This document shows positions 24,556 to 38,775 of a stretch of DNA of 64,000 nt, in pieces (the first letter of the stretch is position 1; every line of letters begins with the position of its first letter). This DNA is from Apiotrichum sp. Y4204. Taxonomy: Eukaryota > Basidiomycota > Tremellomycetes > Trichosporonales > Trichosporonaceae. Under the pieces are notes generated by a model. That model saw only the letters and a program-made list of their open reading frames with translations, searched no databases and had not been told where the DNA came from. Location of the stretch: the NCBI GenBank assembly GCA_025531455.1, contig JAMYHL010000013.1, forward strand, positions 310,001 to 374,000, in the 5' to 3' direction. The translations under genes and the position numbers were made by a program.

Positions 24556-26157
24556 ATGGCACGAAGTCCGTTTAAGGAAACAATGGCGACGACGTCGGCA
24601 TCGTCGTTCAAAACTGCCTCAGGCAGAGGAATCAAGAGGCGTTCACAGGCCCGATCTCTGAAGGCTATTGTTGAGGAAGACTCAATGGCGAGCAACGGCG
24701 AGAGGAAGCGCCGGCGGACCACAAGAACAACCTCAAGCAAAGTCAAGATTCAACAGACTAAGAATCGTGTATCAAATACAATAACCGACCCGTTGCAGCA
24801 GAAGAAGGAGGATAATGACAAGGGGTCCAATAAGCCGGCGGCAGTTGCTCAGGAGAAGCGGTCAGCACGTTTCCGGAAAAAGTGAGCTCAATGGTGTTTT
24901 TCAGCTTTTAACCTCACAGATGCCCAATTGCGATTAACCAGAGAAGTAAGACAGTGTGCGAGAACGAGCTGATGGGCAGTGGAGCGGGTCATGTCTCAAC
25001 GCATGGTGAGCAGCGCGATCCTGCCAATCTAACAACAGTTCCTGATCGACCGTAGAGACCTTCTTTCCGGACAGCATTTTGCGCTCTTTCGTGTCGCTGG
25101 CTCTACAGGGAACATCTATGTATGTCTCTTTGGCGTTCTTGTTTGACTCACGGACAGAGCATTTCTATCGGGCCGGTTCTCAGTTGTGACTGTCCTGATT
25201 TTCGCAATGGGAATGCCCCGTGCAAGCATATCATTTTTATCTTGTAAGACCAACTGGTTACGGCACTGACCTTAGCTTGAAAGTTTTGAAGGTTCCTCAA
25301 GAGAGTAATCTGTGGTACCAGAAGGCGCTTCTCGTGGGTTGGATTCTTGAGAGACATCCTAACTTCAGGACTCTGAACTGCAAGAAGTCTTTGAGAATGC
25401 CCCACGGCCGGCAGCAGCGGTGGGGGTGCCCGCCTCAGCTCGTATGGCTGTTCTACGTGCCACAGGAGGCGAGGACATCGAGGCAGAGCCAGAACTGGTG
25501 GCAAATGCTAGGGAAGAGAACGAGGGAAAGAAGCTGGCCGCGATTGGGGAGGATTGCCCTATGTAAGCATTGCTGGAACGACACGTGCTGATTCTTCTAG
25601 CTGCTACGAAGTAATGACGGACGCTGAGAACTCCTCTGGGGATCTCACATTTGATCTGACCGCAAATGGTTGTGGTAATCGTACATACTCATACCGTCTC
25701 CTACTAACAGCAGCAACTCATACGCAATGCTTTGCCATGTGGGCGACTAGTGCTGTAAGCTGTGCGTTAGAAAACTTGAAGCTGACAACTGCGTGCACGA
25801 GGTGAACCGGTGACCTGCGTGTATTGCCGTGCTGCCTGGGTGACTCCCAATAAACCTGATCCGGATGCGGAGGTGGTTACTACTTCTCAAGGATAGTGAG
25901 TTATCCAGCGCTCCAGCGAGCGTTGAGGTTCTCCCTACATTCGTGGTGTCTGACATGCAACAGTTTCAACATCGCGAATGTCCTCGGAATTTCCCGTAAA
26001 CGCGACACCTCGTGAGATAGAGAACCGAAACAAACAAACTAACAACAGCTCGTATTGGCACGGGCCTATTATTGGCCGCGGAAGAAACCCCCGAGAGGAT
26101 GGGAGATACTGGGATCCCGATGTTGATGAGGACGACGACGAATGCGTGGACGAGTGA
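24556..26157 (+). CDS. SWIM zinc-finger plus RING-like protein (putative E3 ubiquitin ligase)
   Basis: Twelve exons, 24556-24881, 24920-24945, 24980-25005, 25039-25119, 25158-25243, 25276-25333, 25369-25562, 25601-25680, 25714-25749, 25802-25895, 25964-26011 and 26049-26157, give 387 residues. A basic N-terminus is followed by a SWIM finger, C163-x-C165-x9-C175-x-H177, then FLKVLKVPQESNLWYQKALL, then a RING-like module: CPIC at 264-267, C290-G-N-P-T-H295-x2-C298 and C310-x2-C313. This order is known from basidiomycete SWIM-RING proteins, presumed ubiquitin ligases. Relatives, as I remember them, carry a Cys after the Phe near 283; here it is Asp284. The ninth intron needs a weak GTGCTG donor at 25750; the better GTAAGC at 25755 breaks the frame. 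Exons 2 and 3 are 26 bases each. The C-terminus is acidic. Confidence 0.83.
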
Positions 26158-26874
26158 CCAGATGCTGATATCGGGCGGGTACCGCCGCCCGGATCTATCT
26201 CGGAATATCAGGAGCAGATCTCATATCAGGGCGAATCGTGTTGAGTGGTCCAACTACTTCTACTGTCCTCTGGAGGGACTAAAAGAACCTAAGCCAAGAC
26301 GTTGTGAGCCATATGTACTCTTATCCCATCTTGTACTGTTTAGATGTCATCTTGTCCAGCATAAGGGTGTTCGACGACAAACGGAAACCCAATGATGGAG
26401 GTCAACCTCGGTTGTTGACGGTTGTTGACAAAGTGGAGGTTCGGAAGCATCCTCCCGTGCACGTCCCCGCATGGCGCGCCCTTACGAGCCCGAGCGAGAG
26501 TCGGGTGGTGCACAGGCGGGAGCCTATGGCCATGACCTTGTCGACATCCACAACATCGATTGCATCCTGTCCGTCCTACATGGCAGGCGCCATCATCCTC
26601 ACGATTCGACGATACTTACGACCTGACTTTCTCGCGCGATAAAAATCTTCGGTTGCGGTTCAATTTTTCCTGATCGGCCGCGACGCGACGCGACTCAGAT
26701 AACAACGTCCCATATCACGGAATAGAAGGGAGTACAAGTGCGCGAAGACAGTCTTCGATACACACGGCCTTTCACAAGCACATCAAACGCGCAACGACCT
26801 CGCATGGCGACAATATCAGGATCAGCACATTGCACAAGCCGAACCACAAATCACACACCCCAACTCCCAATCTA
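26158..26874. other. Intergenic region before the SET-domain gene
   Basis: No supported gene. It includes 3' UTR of the SWIM-RING gene and the promoter of the SET gene. A frame near 26440-26500 shows a brief resemblance to part of the downstream SET protein, which I judged too short to call. Confidence 0.45.
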
Positions 26875-28800
26875 ATGACCTTCGGTATGAACGACGTCAA
26901 GCATGGCCTTCTGTCTGGCGCGCCACCGCCGTCTGCGAAGAAACTGCTACAATGGCTTGATGCGAATGGCGTGGAGCACTCGTCCGGCGTGGAAATCACG
27001 GACATGAAGGACGGAACTGGGTGGCGCGTCATGGCAGTGCGCGATCTCGATGTCGGCGAGACGAGTGAGTCGGGGAGAGAAAGCTGCCGCTAACCAATCC
27101 AGTATGCAAGATCCCCAAATCGTCGCTCCTTTCACTGCGCACGAGTTCACTGCCGCCGCTTCCTCTCCCAAAGACCGGCGGGCTGACAGCGTTACAAACG
27201 ACCACATCGCACACGATTCTTGGCCTTGCGCTTGTGCTCCTGCACGAGTTGCGTCTGGGGCGCGAGTCACGGTTCTACGGTTATCTCCAATCCCTGCCGC
27301 GCGCCACGGTGCCTATTCCAGTGCTTTGGCCGCTTGCCATGGAAGGGGGGGACGCGCGCAAGGCGTACGACTGGCTCAAGGGGACCGAAGCGGAGCGTGA
27401 TCTCCGACGCCGTGAGGAAGACGGCGTGGGGCTGGTGAGTTGTGCTGGTCTAGATGGGCTGGAAGTCGTCTGCGGATGATGGCCGTGATGGCGATGAGAC
27501 CGAGCGACAGGTCGTGATCCAAGCTACGGACAGGATCTCTGTCTATTGAGCTTCTCGCTCTCCTTTGGTGGCGCTCTAACACTCAGGAACAAGCCCGGGC
27601 CTTTTACGCGGCAACCGTTGGTCATCTTCCGCCGACACGAGAGCATCCTGCGCCTTCGCCCTTCGAGGCTTTTGCTCATGCATGTTCACTCGTCAGCACT
27701 CGCGCGTTCCTGATCGATCTCTATCACACCATCGCTCTGTGTCCGTTCGCCGACCTGCTCAATCATTCTTCCGTCTCGCACACTTCGCTTGCCTCCGACG
27801 ACTTTGTGTGTCACCGTTGCGGCTCGCTCGCCGAATGTAGTCACGATGTCAGCCGTCCAGGGTACGACATACCATTGCGTCACGAACACCTGTCCCGCGC
27901 GGAGCGCGACCGCATTTCGAACGCCAACGACACGGTCGACATGTACGTCGAGATGCCCGTGCGTAAGGGCCGCGAGGTGATGAATTCGTACGGTGAGGGT
28001 ATCAACGAGGCGCGTCTCCTGGTGGAATGGGCGTTTGTCCCTGGCGCCCGACCAGGTGGTCTGAACGATGTTGACGAGGATGACGATGATGATGAAGACG
28101 ATGAGGACGACAATTTCGTCGGCGACGGTATGACGTGGGACTTGGAACAGCTCCTTCCACCCGTGTACGTCTCGGCATGGCGCGCGCTAGCGGAAGGGGA
28201 TGAAGTGAGCGAGTCGCTGTTCCCCACACCTGAGAGCGATGAAGACGAGTCTGCGCTCCTCTGCGCCCCGAGCCCGCGGGGCACCTACCACCTCAACCAC
28301 GCAGGACAAGTGAGCGTGCGCATCTTTGGTGCGCTCTATCTCGCTGCTGCGGTACGCGAACGTATTGGCCATATCGACCCGGCCGATGAAATTCCGTCTG
28401 AACTTGACCTTGACTCGGATGAGTTGCTCGCCAACCTCCGTGCCGACGTTAACCACCTTGAGGCCACTTGGGCACAGGAACAGGAGGGTGAAACTGTGCC
28501 TCGGCTCACAGGCGCGCTACGCGACGCCGCTCTTGCGACGAGGGATTTGCTCTATCGCCGCATTGTGGGGCTCGGCCCTCGCAGCCTGGGCGAGGTGTAT
28601 GATCTGCGCGAGGTAAGCTATAAGCGATGATGTGGCATTACACCAGATGATTTGGCTGATTCCAGGCCCTGCCCAAGGACACGCACCTCCAGGCGATGGC
28701 GATGACCATTGTGATCAACGAGATGGCGCTGCTCACCAGCGCGCTGGAGCGGTGGGACGAGCTGCTGCAGAGTACCGGCGTGATTCAAATACAGAGGTAG
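26875..28800 (+). CDS. SET-domain protein lysine methyltransferase (RKM/SETD6/LSMT-like)
   Basis: Four exons, 26875-27064, 27103-27434, 27587-28612 and 28666-28800, encode 560 residues. The split SET domain is recognised by the FADLLNHSS motif (N233-H234), which contributes to the S-adenosylmethionine pocket, and by EMPVRKGREVMNSYGE, whose Y309 is the expected catalytic tyrosine. The large helical region between and after the SET halves, and the absence of a pre-SET domain, place it with enzymes that methylate ribosomal or other non-histone proteins. Between the halves lies C249-x2-C252-x4-C257, a possible metal site. A run of Asp and Glu follows at about residues 337-352. Its substrate cannot be deduced. 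Start: ATG at 26875, with a second in-frame ATG at 26887. Confidence 0.88.
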
Positions 28801-29951
28801 TTTGGCAGCCCGACAGGATAATCTTGTACATTTTGGGTATTGGTCTGGGCTTCGTTATTTCATCATGCGTATAGCAGTATCATGTTAATAGTTTGCGAGA
28901 TCCTTCAGCATGAATTGATGACTGTGCTGACTGCCAATCTTCTGGTCTTCTGGGAAGATCGGCAGGCAAGCATAAACGATCAGCGATCAGTCCTGCGCCG
29001 ATCCTCTTCATTGAGGCACTGAGGGGTGGAATTGACAGATTGTAGATTTGTGGATGTGTGGATTTGTGGATCGGCCCCAACAGGAAATCACAGATCGGGC
29101 GCCTGGGCAGAGGCTGTCTGTGCCACCGGGCGATCTTGGAACATCCAGTCATCCCCAATACTCCTGGCGGATCTGCAGATCTGCAGACGGAGGATAACAG
29201 TCGTACAGTGTGCAGTGGCCAAGGTCATGAACCTCCAAATGTTACCTTGTCGCACTAGCTCCGATCTTATGCTTCTGGTGTTCTGGCTAGGTTGTTTCAA
29301 CAAGCGTCAATGATCAATGATCAATGACACATAAGTCACGCAGATCTATCCTTAGCTCACTTAATCAGACGTCAGAAGCAGACTGATGCGGAATGGTGTG
29401 CCTGACGCGACTGACTTTTGTTTTGCTTTCAGAGTCTATCCAGTCTGGGCCCTCTGGCTCCGTCATGAACCAGGCGAGAGTGTCTTCCTTGCGGCTTGTC
29501 ATTCTTCACAACTCACCTTGATGACCTTGATGCGTGTTCGTGTTCGTCTTTCTTATCCTCTTTCTCTTTCCCATTCTCCTTTTATTCTTCATCCTTTTCT
29601 CGTCACTTTATAATCCCAAACCCGTTACGTCCCCACTGTATCACCAACTGTACACGACACTCATTCAAGACTTTCCGTCATCGCCAGTCGACAACCAGAT
29701 CCCCCCCTGTCCTCACCTCCAATTCCACAACTCGCCGATGTCTGTCACACTTTAGCAGAGCTACCTTTCTTCCGCCAGTGTGTTGACCACACTAGCACTC
29801 CATTCATTTCATCCTGCCACTCCTTTCAGTCCCTCACCCATAACGACACCTGAAGACTCGTCCTCCCTCCACGACCGCAACCCAATCGCCATTACGCCAT
29901 ACCACAGAGTGTCCGACCGTCTAAACTCGCTTTGAGTAACCGAATTCAATC
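28801..29951. other. Intergenic region with long pyrimidine-rich leader
   Basis: No gene is seen in 1.15 kb. Short direct repeats occur at about 29037-29072 (GTGGAT units), 29170-29186 (GATCTGCA units) and 29308-29328 (TCAATGA units). From about 29520 to 29940 the plus strand is CT-rich, fitting the promoter and leader of the gene that starts at 29952. Confidence 0.5.
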
Positions 29952-31394
29952 ATGCCGTTCGGCGGCGTGCCAGACAAGGAGAGGCATAGAGGTTATGACA
30001 CCCATGAGGTGTACGACTCGGCCTTCGACCTGGACCTCGCTTATACCTACCTCCAAAGTCTCCGCTACACTGTCAGTAATAAGTGTTCCGTAAGATCTGA
30101 CTTTCAGAAAGAGCTCTCGGCAGCGTGGCTCAACCTTGTAATCGGGGCTGTTGCGCACTTGACCGTGAAAAGGTGAGATTGGGGAGGCAAATCGATGATT
30201 CCATTACTGATCGCAGTTACAATCATTCACGACCCAACCAGGGAGTCATGCCGTCCGAGCGCATGCTTCTTCCTCTTGCCGCGACTGCAGCATTCTCGGT
30301 GGGCTGGCCGCCGGAGACTGACTGACAACCTCAGCCATCGATCATCGATGTTATCGAACAGCTGAACAAACTCTCCCAAGTGGCTATCATCAGTGGGGCC
30401 GTGAAGGCGGCCCACAAAGTACTCAAAAACGACCATGTCGGTCAGCAAGCAAGTGTTTCAACTCCGTCAGCTGCCACTTCCAACGCACTTCAGCCGTCGG
30501 AGCTGAACCCACCTCCCTTACCCAAGCCAGCCCCAGTTGGAACTTGGCTAAATCTCACACCTCGACCTCCTCAATGTGAGTGATACCTACCCTTCACCGC
30601 TCACTCAATCAGTAGCGATAAACTCCGGATACTGCCGCGACGCGAACACAGGGGAACAATTCCCTCCACCTGGTGTCCTTGCGTCGTTAATGCGTCCTGC
30701 ACACTTGTCAAGATTCGCCGTTCCAACAACAAGCCATCCCTACCTCAACGCTTACCAGCCTGCTTTCCCGAACTATTTGGGTATCACGGTTCCCGGGGTG
30801 CGTCCCGAAAACCTCGTTTGGTCAGGCTTTTGCTCGAACTTCGTCTCCCAGTTACCAGTGGGGTGGACGTCGGAGGAACGTGACTGCCAACCAAACAATA
30901 ATGAGTCTGTCTCGAGAACTCTACCAATCTCGATTCCACCAATGTACCTTCCCCCGGAGCATTTCGTGTACCCCGGCCGACAGCTCCCACCACAACCCCA
31001 TTCGTCACCGGCCGTTTCACACCACGAAGCGATGAAAGGTGTTGGTGCAGTCGCTGGCCAGAGTGAGAAATTGAACCGGGGTCCTTTCCTTCAGTCGGCG
31101 GACTCCGGCACGGTCTTATTCCTGGTCAACTCAGACGACGATCTCGACGGCCAAGCCCAATGCCCAACTAGCCCACTCGCGAATAAAAGTAATCCACCCA
31201 AGGCTTTCAAGAAACCTGCGACAAAACGCACAAGAGCAGCTCCAAAGGCGAAACCCGAGGGAAGCGTCGCTAAGACCCGCAAGCCTCGCAAGCGCAAGGT
31301 TGGAGATGTCGGCGACAACGGGGAGCAAGTCGAGCGCTCTGCAAAGGCACCCCGCAAGAACGGTCCGTCCAAGTTGCGTAATGTGCTGGCATAA
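29952..31394 (+). CDS. Unknown protein with basic, nuclear-type C-terminus
   Basis: Five exons, 29952-30071, 30108-30172, 30217-30298, 30335-30575 and 30613-31394, give 429 residues. I recognise no family. The N-terminal 130 residues look folded and mainly helical. The middle is rich in Pro and Ser. The C-terminal 80 residues hold several clusters of Lys and Arg (for example KKPATKRTRAAPKAK and KTRKPRKRK), so nuclear or nucleolar location is likely. The first intron (36 bases, GTCAGT donor) is a multiple of three with no stop, so an unspliced form of 441 residues would also be open. The other introns break the frame if kept, which supports a real spliced gene. Confidence 0.72.
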
Positions 31395-31886
31395 GTAGAT
31401 TGGTGAGAGTCCGTGGTTGGGCATGATACGACTGCCGAGTAAGACGACATGAGTCCCCGCGCTGCGGATTTATAAAGGAAGCGGTTTCCGTCATCGTGGT
31501 AACTGGGTTTGTATTCACTTCAAAGGTCAACATTAGGCGTTGATCCGAGGGTCCTCCATGGATATCCAAAGCTCCAGATGGCGTCATACCGGCATGCAGG
31601 AATGAGGTTTGTCTGTCAGTGGCACGTGGCTTTCCACCAGCCCATAGCCCGTAGCCCGTTTGCTTCCGTACTCTGCACACTTAGACCGTTGGCAGCCATT
31701 TTTCAGTGCAGATTGTGCTGGGCTCATTGTGGCGAAAAATGGCGTGATCCAGCGTGCTGCTTTTCTCCGCTCATTCAACCACGAAGAACCATCGCACTAC
31801 CTGCTCATGCTGCTCATCGGTCGGCGGAGACGGAGATGGCCATGCGCACCGGATGATTGCTGAATTGCTGACATGCACTGTCCTGA

Positions 31887-33996
<2,110 letters not shown>

Positions 33997-34501
33997 ATTT
34001 CCTCATACTGTGGTTGGTTTGCAGTATGAGTTAGCACCATAAAAGCATCTAGTAAATCACCTGGTCAGCATCGCAGTCTGGCAAGGTTGTATACATGTAA
34101 AGCATTGTATCCGGGATCGAGCATTGAGCAATTCTCGCAAATGAGCACAGCAACGTTGTGACCAGAGCATAGCAACACGTGAGACAAATGTCAGTTTCCA
34201 ACACTGGTCAGTGACTTGCGCAGTCCAAAGATGGGACGATGGACACAGCCATCACACCGCGCAGTGTTGGTCTCTCAGTGCTCAGCGGAATGTAAGTTGA
34301 GAGAACGGGCACTTGACAGGAGGAGCAATGTCGAACGTTCGCTCTTGAGCGAGAGGCCCCCAGGAGACGCCCACCCCCAGACATAGACATGACCTCATCG
34401 CTCATGACAGACCGCATCAGCCTAATCCAGCCCTAGTCTTGGCGGCCTCGTATCCCGCAATCCCAAGAACGCTCTCTCCCTCTCACTCCGCAATACAGAA
34501 A
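33997..34501. other. Intergenic, MET3 3' end and ThuA-like promoter
   Basis: About 500 bases with no coding frame. I see no TATA element near the downstream start. Confidence 0.5.
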
Positions 34502-36074
34502 ATGCTCGCCCCGCTTCTCCTCGCCGGTATGGCGCTCGCGGACCCGCGCCCCGTCTCGGTCATGGGCCGCGCGACGCCGAAAGTGCTCGTCTACACGCGC
34601 ACGCTTGGATGGCGGCACGACTCGATTCCTGTCGCGATCGAGGTGCTTGGGGCCAAGGCGGGGGAATATGGGGTTAGCTTTGACTTTACCGAGTGAGTCC
34701 TGGCGGAATATGGGACGTAGCGTGAGCTTCTGGGAGCCGTCGGTTCCAGGTGGCAGTTGCTGTCAGCAAGCACCACCGCCATCGCACTCCGGTTAGTGGC
34801 TTACATCAGGGACCCGGGGCAGTTTGTCGATGATAACCTCAAGAAGTATGATACTGTGATGTTTGTGTCGACTTCAGAGGAAGGTATGTTAGAGGCATAA
34901 GACTTCCAGGCGCTGCGACGGGAGATCGAGAGGTGACCGACAGGTCGTGTCAATCTTCAGGCAATCCATCGATCCACAGGGCCGTGGATCTCCAGCTTCT
35001 GATCCCCATGTTCCCTGATCGCCAGACGGATCGGCTGGTCTATCATTCCCCCCTCGAACGAGATCGCCAGGCCCCACAAGCTTTGCTAACATTAGTGCTG
35101 GACGCAGATGGCCAAGCCGCGCTCGCCCGCTACTTCCAATCAGGCGGGACGTACACGGGCGTGCACTCGGCCTCGGCGTGTCTGTACAACGACACAAACT
35201 ACCTGCAAGTCGTGGGCGGTGAGCTACCCGCGCGCACGGCACACTGACCCCGCAGCGTACTTTGACTTTCACCCGACGCTGCAGCAGGCCACGTTCCTGC
35301 CGCTCAACAAGCCGCACCCGGCCATCGCGCACCTCCCCGACCGCTGGACCTTTGTGCGTAGGAACGAAGAGAGGTGCTGAGCAGCGATCTATTGATTGCT
35401 GATTGCTGATTACTGACTTTGATCAGGAGGAGGAAGTCTACAACTTCCGCTCGGACCCACGCACCGTGGGCGCAAACGTCCTCCTCACCGTTGACGAGGC
35501 AAGCTACAAACGTGAGCCCCTCCCAGTTTATAGCTCACCCCCAGACGACGCGTCCTCCGCACTCGATTACCCGCCGATGGGCGACCCTCACCCGATCGCA
35601 TGGTACATCGAGAGCCCGCGGAGCGCCGAGCCGTTGGCCGAGGGCGCGCCGAAGGCTGGAAGGTCGTTCTATACCTCGTTGGGACACACGAATGACAGTG
35701 AGTACCGCAGTGCGCTGGTATTGTCGTGGTTTACAGCAGCGTGGCGCGACGAGACGTTTATCCAGCACGTCATGAACGGCCTCACGTGGGCTCTTGATGG
35801 CGCGAGCACGCGCGCCTACGACGTCGGACTCGTCGGTAGTGAGGAGAGGCAGCAGGTGAACTCGACACCCACGGCACAGCCTCCGGCAGGTGCGGCGGGA
35901 AGTTCCTCGATATCGGCTTCGTCCCCCGCAGGCTCCAGTCCGCCCGGCACTGGCTCTGGGACCTCAGGTTTGGGATCCTCTTCGGCTGTGACATCGCCGT
36001 CCAGCTCGGCCTCAAGAGCTTTGCCAGCTCTCGGCCTGCTGTTAGTCATCTCAGGTATCACGTCTCTGGTCTAA
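34502..36074 (+). CDS. Secreted, probably GPI-anchored ThuA-like domain protein
   Basis: Six exons, 34502-34692, 34810-34883, 35096-35218, 35256-35353, 35427-35697 and 35740-36074, give 363 residues. A signal peptide (MLAPLLLAGMALA) leads into a ThuA-like fold: VLVYTRTLGWRHDSIP, then YDTVMFVSTSEE, then GGTYTGVHSASACLY, then HPIAWY and a SFYTSLGHTND motif joined by splicing to TWRDETFIQHVMNGLTWAL. ThuA-like proteins are related to class I glutamine amidotransferases and are tied to sugar metabolism; the reaction is unknown here. The tail is rich in Ser, Gly and Pro and ends in a hydrophobic stretch (ALPALGLLLVISGITSLV), a typical GPI-attachment signal. A 33-base segment at 35512-35544 looks like an intron but is also open in frame; I kept it. 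The last intron has a CAGCAG tandem acceptor, so one residue may vary. Confidence 0.85.
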
Positions 36075-36199
36075 ACGGACAAATTCTTCCTTCCCGATCG
36101 CGGCGGAGCTCGTGCGGCATACGCGCCATACATTCCCAGATCCTAATACACCATAAAATCCCTTGTACATCACACCCTATGCTATTGTTACTCTTCTCC

Positions 36200-37873
36200 T
36201 TACTTGTAGTACTTGGCGGGGACGAACGGCATCGGGCGCACGGTCGCCTCGCGGAGCTTTTTGCGGACCTCAATCATGACCTTGGTGCCCTTCTTGTGCT
36301 GTCCGTTCTTGACGTAGCCCATGGCGATGGGCTGGCCGAGGGTCGGCGACGGGATACCCGAGGTGATCACACCAATCTCCTCCTTACCCTCGGCGTCGAA
36401 CACCTTGTTGCCCTCACGTGCCGGCGCACCCTTGATCTCGAAACCGACACGGCGGCGCGACGGGCCGTTGGCGAGCTCAGAAAGAATGCGAGAGGCACCG
36501 GGGAAGGCACCCTCAGTACGGCGGTCCTTGCCTGGGAGGTGAGTAGACGAACAACACACGGCTGTAGACAGGCTTCCGCAGTACTCACTGACGAGCCAAG
36601 CAAGGCCACCCTCAATGGGGCTGATAGTCTCGTTGAGGTCGTGACCGTAGAGGCACATGCCGGCCTCGAGACGGAGCGAGTCACGGGCGCCGAGGCCGAT
36701 GAGCATGACATCGGGGTTCGAGGTGATCTCCTCGGTGAGCGAGACCGCAGCCTCAGGAGGGATAGAGATCTCAAAGCCGTCCTCGCCGGTGTAACCGCCA
36801 CGGGCAATGTGGCAGTTGACGCCGTCCTTGCCGACCTTGGCGAACATGCTCTGGCCGAACTTGAGGGCGGTGAGGTCGGCGTCGGTCATCTTGGCGAGGA
36901 CCTCGGCGGCCTTGGGGCCCTGGAGGGCAACGAGACCGTAGTCCTTGAGCGTCTCCCACTGCACCTGCTTGTCGGGGTGGGCAGCGTTCCACTCCTTGAG
37001 CTTGGCGCCGATGTGCTCCATGTCCTCCTTGGACCGTCCGGCGTTGGTCACGACATACCACTTGGTGCCGTCCTCGGCGTGCTTGGTCATGATCGTGTCG
37101 TCGATGATACCGCCAGTCTCGTTCAGCAGCACGGTCAGCGACGAGCCCATGTTGGGGATCTTGTCGAGCGCGGTGGGCGTCAGCGACATGAGGAACTCTT
37201 GGGCGCCGGGGCCCGAGAAGTTGTGCTGCAGCATGTGCGACACATCGAAGAGACCCGCCGAGTTGCGGACGTGGTTGTGCGCGGTAACTGCTATTAGCGG
37301 GGGACATGAGGCGAGAGGGGCCTGCGCCGGTTGTCACTCGGGGACATGGAGGAGAGGACTAGTCATATACCAGCCACATCCCACGCCGCATTTCACGGCG
37401 ACCAAAGCTGGGCGGCTAGCAGAGCTTGTCCCCGGCCACCTCGGCGCCGGCCGAGAAGCAACGACTTACCCTGTCCGACGTCGCCGTACGAAAGGGGCAT
37501 CTCCCAGCCCGCGAACTCGACCATCTTGCCGCCATTCTTGACGTTGAAGTCGTACAGCGGGGTGCGCTGGAGCTGCGGGTCAGTGGTGTTGGTGGGCAGT
37601 GCAGCGTGGGGGAACTAGTGGCAGAGCGTACGGCCAGGACAGGAGGATCCGACACGAGCCGAATCGGCATTTTGGCCATTCGGACACATCGCCGAGCGAT
37701 ATCCGTGAATCCTCGTCTCGCCCACCACATCGTCTCCTCACCCCGCTCCGTCTCATAGTCCACAACGCCAGAACAGCACTCACCTCGAAGCGGACGGCCG
37801 AGGTCGCGATGCCACGGAGCACGAGGCGGCCGGCGGGGCGGGCAACAAGGGTCGAGCGGGCGACGGCGAACAT
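36200..37873 (-). CDS. GCV1: Glycine cleavage system T-protein (aminomethyltransferase), mitochondrial
   Basis: Four minus-strand exons, 37873-37784, 37572-37470, 37287-36589 and 36531-36200, give 407 residues. The N-terminus is Arg and Ala rich ([19 protein letters not shown]), as in a mitochondrial import signal. The mature part starts with [25 protein letters not shown] split over exons, then [16 protein letters not shown], the conserved active-site region, and ends with the barrel domain containing [20 protein letters not shown]. The enzyme transfers the methylene group from the lipoyl H-protein to tetrahydrofolate and releases ammonia. Introns 1 and 2 (211 and 182 bases) are long for this region. 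The gene is convergent with the ThuA-like gene, with only 125 bases between the stop codons. Confidence 0.96.
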
Positions 37874-38775
37874 GGTGCTACGTGATGGGTGGGGAAGGGG
37901 TGTGTGGAGAAGAGAGAAGGAAGGAGGGGGGGAGGGGGGAAAGAAGACTGGGAGCAACGAGCACGCTGCAAGATATACCAACGAGCGCCGCAATGCTAGC
38001 GGCCGGCCAACAGCCTATAGCCGTGAGCGCCGGGTTGCGCGCGGATGTGGGGGTCGTGTTGTTCAATTTCCACCAGTGGCTGCTTGACGGCGCATTCCTT
38101 GGAAAAGAGATGGGCGTCACAGGCACTCTATTTCCAATGACGGAAGGGACCTTGAGGTGGAGGGGAATGGACATGCATACAACGACAGATGGACCAGATG
38201 GGCCAGATGGCCAGATGGGCCAGACGCCGCCAGTCCCGGTGGGCCCCGCTTCGGATCCTCGGCAGCATGCATTTCCACAGACACCTGGCATTCCAGCGTT
38301 CGGGCGTCCAGTTTTTGGCTGGTTCTTGCAACGATGGTCTGCATGCTGCATGTCCATACAATGCACATGACCCATGTGGTAGCCCAGATCGCTAGATTGA
38401 ATTTCCATGCCCACCTTTGGTTTCCAGTTCCTTGCACAGTCCATTGCTAGGCAACATTTTATGGTCGCTGCTTGTCGACCGATCCCCTCGAGGCACTAAA
38501 GATAATCGGCACACAACAGTCCTCTTATCAGCCCCGACTCCCCGTGGCTCCCCGCGTTCACACAAGCCGCGCTATGACTTTGCATGATGCGTGCTAAAGA
38601 ACGTGGTGACTAGGAAATCAACGTGATAACAAAACTACTGAGGACGTGTAAGGACGAGGTGCGAAGCGGAGAATGGTACAAATGACGAGGGTATCATGGT
38701 ATATTACGCGCGTTGAGTCTGCAGTTTATGAGTGCAATGGGTGGTGTATAGCGGGAAGGGGACAATGCTTGTTAA
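37874..38775. other. GCV1 promoter and phosphatase 3' region
   Basis: No gene is supported. The first 80 bases are G-rich on the plus strand (C-rich on the GCV1 strand). A degenerate CAGATGG(G/A)C repeat lies at 38186-38225. Confidence 0.5.
38186..38225. repeat. Degenerate tandem repeat of CAGATGG/GCCAGATGG units
   Basis: Four to five imperfect copies of a unit around CCAGATGG are arranged head to tail in the intergenic region upstream of GCV1. Function unknown. Confidence 0.7.

Noticed and set aside
26440..26500. Short resemblance (PPV-V-AWRAL) to the SET protein near 28160, suggesting a duplicated fragment
   Set aside because: Only about 11 residues match and flanking sequence does not, so chance or simple codon similarity is enough.
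36179..37297. 372-residue open frame antisense to GCV1
   Set aside because: Same cause: strong codon bias leaves the opposite strand free of stops. GCV1 itself matches a known enzyme.
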